Of a stretch of DNA of 7,214 bases, positions 3,929 to 7,214 are shown one piece after another. Under the pieces are notes generated by a model that did not search any database, was not told the origin of the DNA, and saw only the letters and a list, made by a program, of their open reading frames with translations. Both the position numbers and the translations under genes were made by a program. This stretch comes from a bacterium (GTDB lineage: Bacteria; Oederibacteriota; PGYV01; DSBP01), in NCBI GenBank assembly GCA_011049465.1, contig DSBP01000094.1:1-7214 (forward strand), read 5' to 3'. The first letter of the stretch is position 1. Every line of letters begins with the position of its first letter.

Positions 3929-6151
3929 TCACTCTGCTATTTTTTCCAGAAACACTGCCGCTCCTGCCTTGTCTATTGGGTTGTTGTTGTTGCCGCATTT
4001 GGGGGAGTAGACGCAGGCCGGGCAGCCGGACTCGCAGCCGCAGCTTAAGACAAGTTCAAGTGTCTTTTCGGCGAGGGCCGGAAAAATCTCAAAGAGCTTC
4101 TCCGATATCCCGATGCCGCCCTCAAAGCCGTCATAAATAAATATGACAGGGCCATCGCCGCTGTAATCCGGATAAGACATGCCTCCGATATCATCCGCCT
4201 CGCACATGGCAAAGAGCGGCGCGAGGGCTATTAGAGCGTGTTCTGCGGCGTGAATGGCTCCCTCAAAATCAAGCTTGCGGGAGAGGATGGCGGGTTCTGC
4301 GGCGGCGGAGGGCTCGATCCACAGCGCCTGTGTTGTGAATTTCAGAGGCGGCATGTGAAGGGCCTCGTAAGAGAGCGTGCTGCCGTGTCTTTTCCTTTTG
4401 AAGCCCTGATAGTATTCCGTGACCGAGACGCTCCCGAACGCGAGTTTGCAGCCCGTTGCCTCTTTTTCCGCGTATTTTTCAAGAATCTCGACGTCTTCCT
4501 TTTTCAGCGGCTCTGTGTAATAGTCAGCGGGTTCCTTTGAAGCGGCTGCAGTGCCGGCCCCGATATCAAGCTCCTGTATTACATAAGGCTCGCCGTTGTG
4601 GATGTAGACAGCGCCTGTATGCGCCTCGCGGTATGCGCGGTTAAGCGATATTTCCTCAAGCAGCCTGCCGCCGGATTTTATTTTTATCTTTGCCGCGCCG
4701 GAGGAATCAAGCGCCGTTTCGTCCTGCGGCCTTGCGCCTCCCGAGTATATTATACCCCGGGGAGTGCGTGTGATTATTTTTCTCTCAAGCAGGTACTCAA
4801 CCTCTTTGCGCGTGTCAAGGCCGTCGAAAACCAGACTGTCCCGGGAGGGGGCCTCTGACAGGGCGCACAGTATGTGCCCCAGCAGGATATTGGGGTTTTG
4901 TGTCGTGATGACGGCAGACTCGAATTTTTTTGATGTCAGTATTTCGGGATGCCGCATCAGGTATTTCTGGAGCGCGTCCTCAAAGGGTATGTAAAAGACG
5001 GCTGATTCTTTCTGTTTCCTGCCGGCCCTGCCTGCCTGCTGCCAGAATGAGGAGATTGAGCCGGGATATCCCGAGAGTATTATTACGTCAAGCATGCCTA
5101 TGTCAATTCCCAGTTCCAGCGCGTTTGTCGAGACGAGCCCTTTTATCTCCCCGTTCTTCAGTCTTGCCTCTATTTCCCGCCTCAAAGCCGGGTCGTATCC
5201 GGACCTGTAGGAGAGTATGGGTATATCCTTTTTTTCCTTATTTGCCCAGATGCGGATGAGTTCAGCCATTTTGCGCGAGCCGGTGAAAAGAAGAGTCTGA
5301 AAATTGTTTCCGGAGGTATTGAGTAAAAGGTCCTTTGCCTGCGTGTGCGGGGATTTGTCGGGATTTTTTGAAGGGTCCCACAGGACAAGGTATTTTTCGC
5401 CTGAGGGAGCGCCGTTTTCAGAGGCCTCGGTAAACGGGCTTCCGGTCAGTTTTTCCATGAATTCAGCCGCTCCCGATATTGAGGCGGTTGAACCGTACAG
5501 GACAGGGCTTGCGCCGTAAAGCGCTGCAATTCGTTTCAGCCTTCTCATGAGCATGGCAATGTTGGAGCCGTATATGCCGCGGTACCTGTGCGCTTCGTCA
5601 ATCACAATGTGGCGCAGGTTTTTGTAGAAACGCCTCCACTTTGAGTGAAAGGGAAGAACCTGATGGAGCTCATAGGGGTTGGTTATTATTATATCCGCGT
5701 TTTCGCGGAGGTATCTTTTTTTTGACGCGTCCGTGTCGCCGTCATAAATCCCGGCTTTGAGATTCAGCCCTGACTTTTCAAAGGCGTCTTGAAGGCTGTT
5801 TAACTGGTCATTTGAAAGGGCTTTTGCGGGATATATGTAGAGGGCGGTTGTTCCGGGAGCAGCGCATAGTGATTCCATCACGGGCAGGTTAAAACAGAGC
5901 GTCTTGCCCGAGGCTGTGGGCGTGGTAGTGATGACATTTTTACCGCTGAGAGAGAGGGTTACTGCCTCTGCCTGATGGGAGTAGAGCTTCGTTATGCCGC
6001 AGGCCTCAAGATATTTTCTCAGCGGGGGAGACAACGCGGGGATGGGGGCGTATTTTGCCGGCGCCGGCGGTATTGTTATTATGTCGTGTATGTGTTTTCC
6101 GTATGAGGAGGAGAGCCTCAGCCCCTCAATCAGTTTTTTTATTCCTTCCAT
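3929..6151 (-). CDS. mrfA: MrfA/YprA-family DEAH helicase with C-terminal zinc-binding cysteines
   Basis: A 740-residue superfamily 2 helicase, full length for the family. Motifs in order are Q-like LYSHQAEA (56-63), Walker A TPTASGKT (77-84), DEAH (185-188), STAS (221-224), LLFTGSRK (287-294), STNALELGID (341-350) and QQAGRAGR (371-378). The C-terminal half carries the MZB/DUF1998-type region, with an H-AAEHAL segment near 634-640. Five cysteines follow (C704, C706, C710, C713, C719, as CGCESGCPAC...KCG), and four of these should bind zinc. B. subtilis MrfA is a 3'-5' DNA helicase that works with the exonuclease MrfB in UvrABC-independent repair of mitomycin C damage. The same DNA-repair role is inferred here. 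Its ATG lies inside the end of the upstream mrfB-like gene (13-base overlap) with only a weak ribosome site, so translation is probably coupled. Confidence 0.92.
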   Translation of the reverse strand: MEGIKKLIEGLRLSSSYGKHIHDIITIPPAPAKYAPIPALSPPLRKYLEACGITKLYSHQAEAVTLSLSGKNVITTTPTASGKTLCFNLPVMESLCAAPGTTALYIYPAKALSNDQLNSLQDAFEKSGLNLKAGIYDGDTDASKKRYLRENADIIITNPYELHQVLPFHSKWRRFYKNLRHIVIDEAHRYRGIYGSNIAMLMRRLKRIAALYGASPVLYGSTASISGAAEFMEKLTGSPFTEASENGAPSGEKYLVLWDPSKNPDKSPHTQAKDLLLNTSGNNFQTLLFTGSRKMAELIRIWANKEKKDIPILSYRSGYDPALRREIEARLKNGEIKGLVSTNALELGIDIGMLDVIILSGYPGSISSFWQQAGRAGRKQKESAVFYIPFEDALQKYLMRHPEILTSKKFESAVITTQNPNILLGHILCALSEAPSRDSLVFDGLDTRKEVEYLLERKIITRTPRGIIYSGGARPQDETALDSSGAAKIKIKSGGRLLEEISLNRAYREAHTGAVYIHNGEPYVIQELDIGAGTAAASKEPADYYTEPLKKEDVEILEKYAEKEATGCKLAFGSVSVTEYYQGFKRKRHGSTLSYEALHMPPLKFTTQALWIEPSAAAEPAILSRKLDFEGAIHAAEHALIALAPLFAMCEADDIGGMSYPDYSGDGPVIFIYDGFEGGIGISEKLFEIFPALAEKTLELVLSCGCESGCPACVYSPKCGNNNNPIDKAGAAVFLEKIAE

Positions 6152-7083
6152 GTCTCAGCCAGCCTGTTAAAGAGTTTTGCCAGGGAAACAATGTCTTCCC
6201 GGTTGTGGTGGATTATGGGGGCGAGCTCAAACGGGTCGCCGGTGGAGAGGTAGCGGCCGTAGCAGATGAGGACTTCTTCGCCTGAAATATCATCTTCGCG
6301 CTCAAACCCAAGAACACCCCCTTCCATATCCTTTAGGGAAAATGATGTGAATCCGGATTTAAAGGCCCTGCGGCAAAAATGGAGCAGGTCAAAATTGGGC
6401 ATTGCCTCTATGTCGGGCGCGTCCGTAAAACCGTAATAGGCGAGCCTCGCGGAAGTGTAGGGCACGTCAAAGGATTTTCCGTTATAAGAGACAAAAGCCC
6501 TTTTTCCGGCCGCGATTTTGACAAACTCCTCAAGTATCTCATATTCTGCCGCGTCCTCAAGAACCGTGAATTGCTTCACGGCAAAGCCCTGGCCGTCATA
6601 CCGGCCAAGCCCGATTGTAATGATTGAAGTCTCAAAGGCAAGGCTCTTGGTCTCTATGTCGTAAAACAGAAGTTCTTCGGGTTTATAATAGGAGGAGAGA
6701 AGAAAATAGAGCATGTGAGATGATGTGAACCGTTCTGCCAGCGCGGCTCTTACATCTGCCTCGCCTGCTTTTAAAGCATTAAGAAGGGAGAGGGCGTTTG
6801 TTTTGTAGCGCCTGTCAAAACAGGCGGATTCAAGGTCAAAAACTCCGCTGCCCGGCAGCTTTGCGCCTTTCTTGTCCCTGACGCCGTTTAACAGATGGAG
6901 GCAGTTGTTAAAGCTCTTTTCAAAAAAAGATTTTGAGGGCATGGAGGGTTTCAGGCTGAAATTCTTATCGTTTAACAGAAACTCAGCATTGTTCTTTTTG
7001 ACGGGTACTCCGGGGTATTTTTTCGGCCCGTTTGAACGGCCGCCCGCGCCTTTGAACCTGTTCAAAAAATCATCACGAAACAA
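6139..7083 (-). CDS. mrfB: MrfB/YprB-family DEDDh exonuclease (RNase H fold)
   Basis: A 314-residue protein of the YprB ribonuclease-H-like family. The exonuclease core spans about 137-307. Motif I is FYDIET (Asp142, Glu144), motif II is SYNGKSFD (Asp206), and motif III is HHNRED (His292, Asp297). All DEDDh catalytic positions are therefore present. I chose TTG 7083 because GGAGG lies nine bases upstream and the resulting N-terminus (FRDDFLNRF) looks like the family's usual beginning. An in-frame ATG at 7125 overlaps the promoter's -10 region and would lie upstream of the transcription start. B. subtilis MrfB carries an additional C-terminal TPR region. This protein stops right after the nuclease domain and so appears to lack it. 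It is the first gene of a two-gene operon with the helicase, the reverse of the B. subtilis order. A role in MrfAB-type DNA crosslink or adduct repair is inferred. Confidence 0.88.
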   Translation of the reverse strand: MFRDDFLNRFKGAGGRSNGPKKYPGVPVKKNNAEFLLNDKNFSLKPSMPSKSFFEKSFNNCLHLLNGVRDKKGAKLPGSGVFDLESACFDRRYKTNALSLLNALKAGEADVRAALAERFTSSHMLYFLLSSYYKPEELLFYDIETKSLAFETSIITIGLGRYDGQGFAVKQFTVLEDAAEYEILEEFVKIAAGKRAFVSYNGKSFDVPYTSARLAYYGFTDAPDIEAMPNFDLLHFCRRAFKSGFTSFSLKDMEGGVLGFEREDDISGEEVLICYGRYLSTGDPFELAPIIHHNREDIVSLAKLFNRLAETWKE

Positions 7084-7092
7084 AGCCTGCCG

Positions 7093-7097
7093 CCTCC
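7093..7097 (-). promoter_or_regulatory. Ribosome binding site deciding the TTG start of the exonuclease
   Basis: GGAGG on the minus strand lies nine bases before TTG 7083 and inside the predicted leader. The alternative ATG at 7125 has no comparable purine stretch at a usable distance. The nearest is GGCAGG, about 15 bases upstream of it. Confidence 0.6.
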
Positions 7098-7113
7098 GTG
7101 TACAGTATGGTGG

Positions 7114-7122
7114 ATTATAACA
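7114..7122 (-). promoter_or_regulatory. Extended -10 promoter for the mrfB-mrfA operon
   Basis: On the minus strand the sequence reads TGT-TATAAT: a perfect -10 hexamer (7114-7119) preceded by the TGn extension. No good -35 is found at 16-18 bases upstream (GTATAT, GGTATA, AGGTAT), as is usual for extended -10 promoters. The predicted start near 7107 gives a leader of about 24 bases to the TTG. No SOS-type operator is evident. Confidence 0.6.
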
Positions 7123-7140
7123 CATATCTATGAGGATATA

Positions 7141-7214
7141 CCTGCCTTTCCGCCACCAGCCCCGTCCTGCGATGGTGGTTTTGGTGCAATGGTTTTTTAG
7201 CAGCCTGCAAAAAA
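7141..7214 (+). repeat. Third repeat block upstream of mrfB (runs off the window)
   Basis: It contains the shared core CAGCCCCGTCCTGCG (7157-7171), a TTGGTGCAATGGTT stretch like the start of module B (7181-7194), and a final CAGCCTGCAAAAAA identical to 168-181. The core is framed by a perfect inverted repeat, CCACCA (7153-7158) with TGGTGG (7173-7178). Compared with the block at 1-181, the sequence between the core and CAGCCTGC is much shorter, so internal segments are missing. The block ends close to the mrfB promoter. Confidence 0.7.

Overview
This mid-GC bacterial window holds two convergent transcription units separated by a 487-base repeat-filled gap. Related repeat blocks also sit at both outer edges. 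The organism cannot be named from the sequence. Two lipobox signal peptides with Ser after the Cys, a complete bacteriohemerythrin, ATG/GTG/TTG starts with good purine-rich ribosome sites, and abundant AT-rich intergenic repeats suggest an uncultured, probably diderm bacterium that meets changing oxygen. That placement is inference.

Left unit (+ strand, 354-3441). A near-consensus sigma70-type promoter (301-329) precedes five tightly spaced genes. They encode a Kelch-like six-repeat propeller lipoprotein, a small unrecognised lipoprotein, a bacteriohemerythrin with all seven iron ligands, a short protein resembling a degenerate GIY-YIG domain, and a six-helix membrane protein. The first four are joined by a 4-base overlap or gaps of 1-20 bases. 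The fifth follows a 50-base gap holding a possible attenuator and has an ideal AGGAGG before a GTG start. Three of the five products appear bound for the envelope and one should bind O2. No described system with this composition comes to mind, and its function is open.

Right unit (- strand, 7083-3929). An extended -10 promoter drives a two-gene operon: an RNase H-fold DEDDh exonuclease (MrfB/YprB family) and a DEAH helicase with a C-terminal cysteine cluster (MrfA/YprA family). In Bacillus subtilis these two families repair mitomycin-type DNA damage independently of nucleotide excision repair. Here the nuclease gene comes first, overlaps the helicase gene by 13 bases, and is shorter than the B. 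subtilis protein.

Repeats. Blocks at 1-181, 3452-3927 and 7141-7214 share modules: a 69-base module, a 92-base module with a variable AT-rich core, and a 15-base core found in all three blocks. The middle block also contains a MITE-like unit bounded by about 35-base imperfect inverted repeats. These repeats occupy every boundary between transcription units and are the least explained part of the window.
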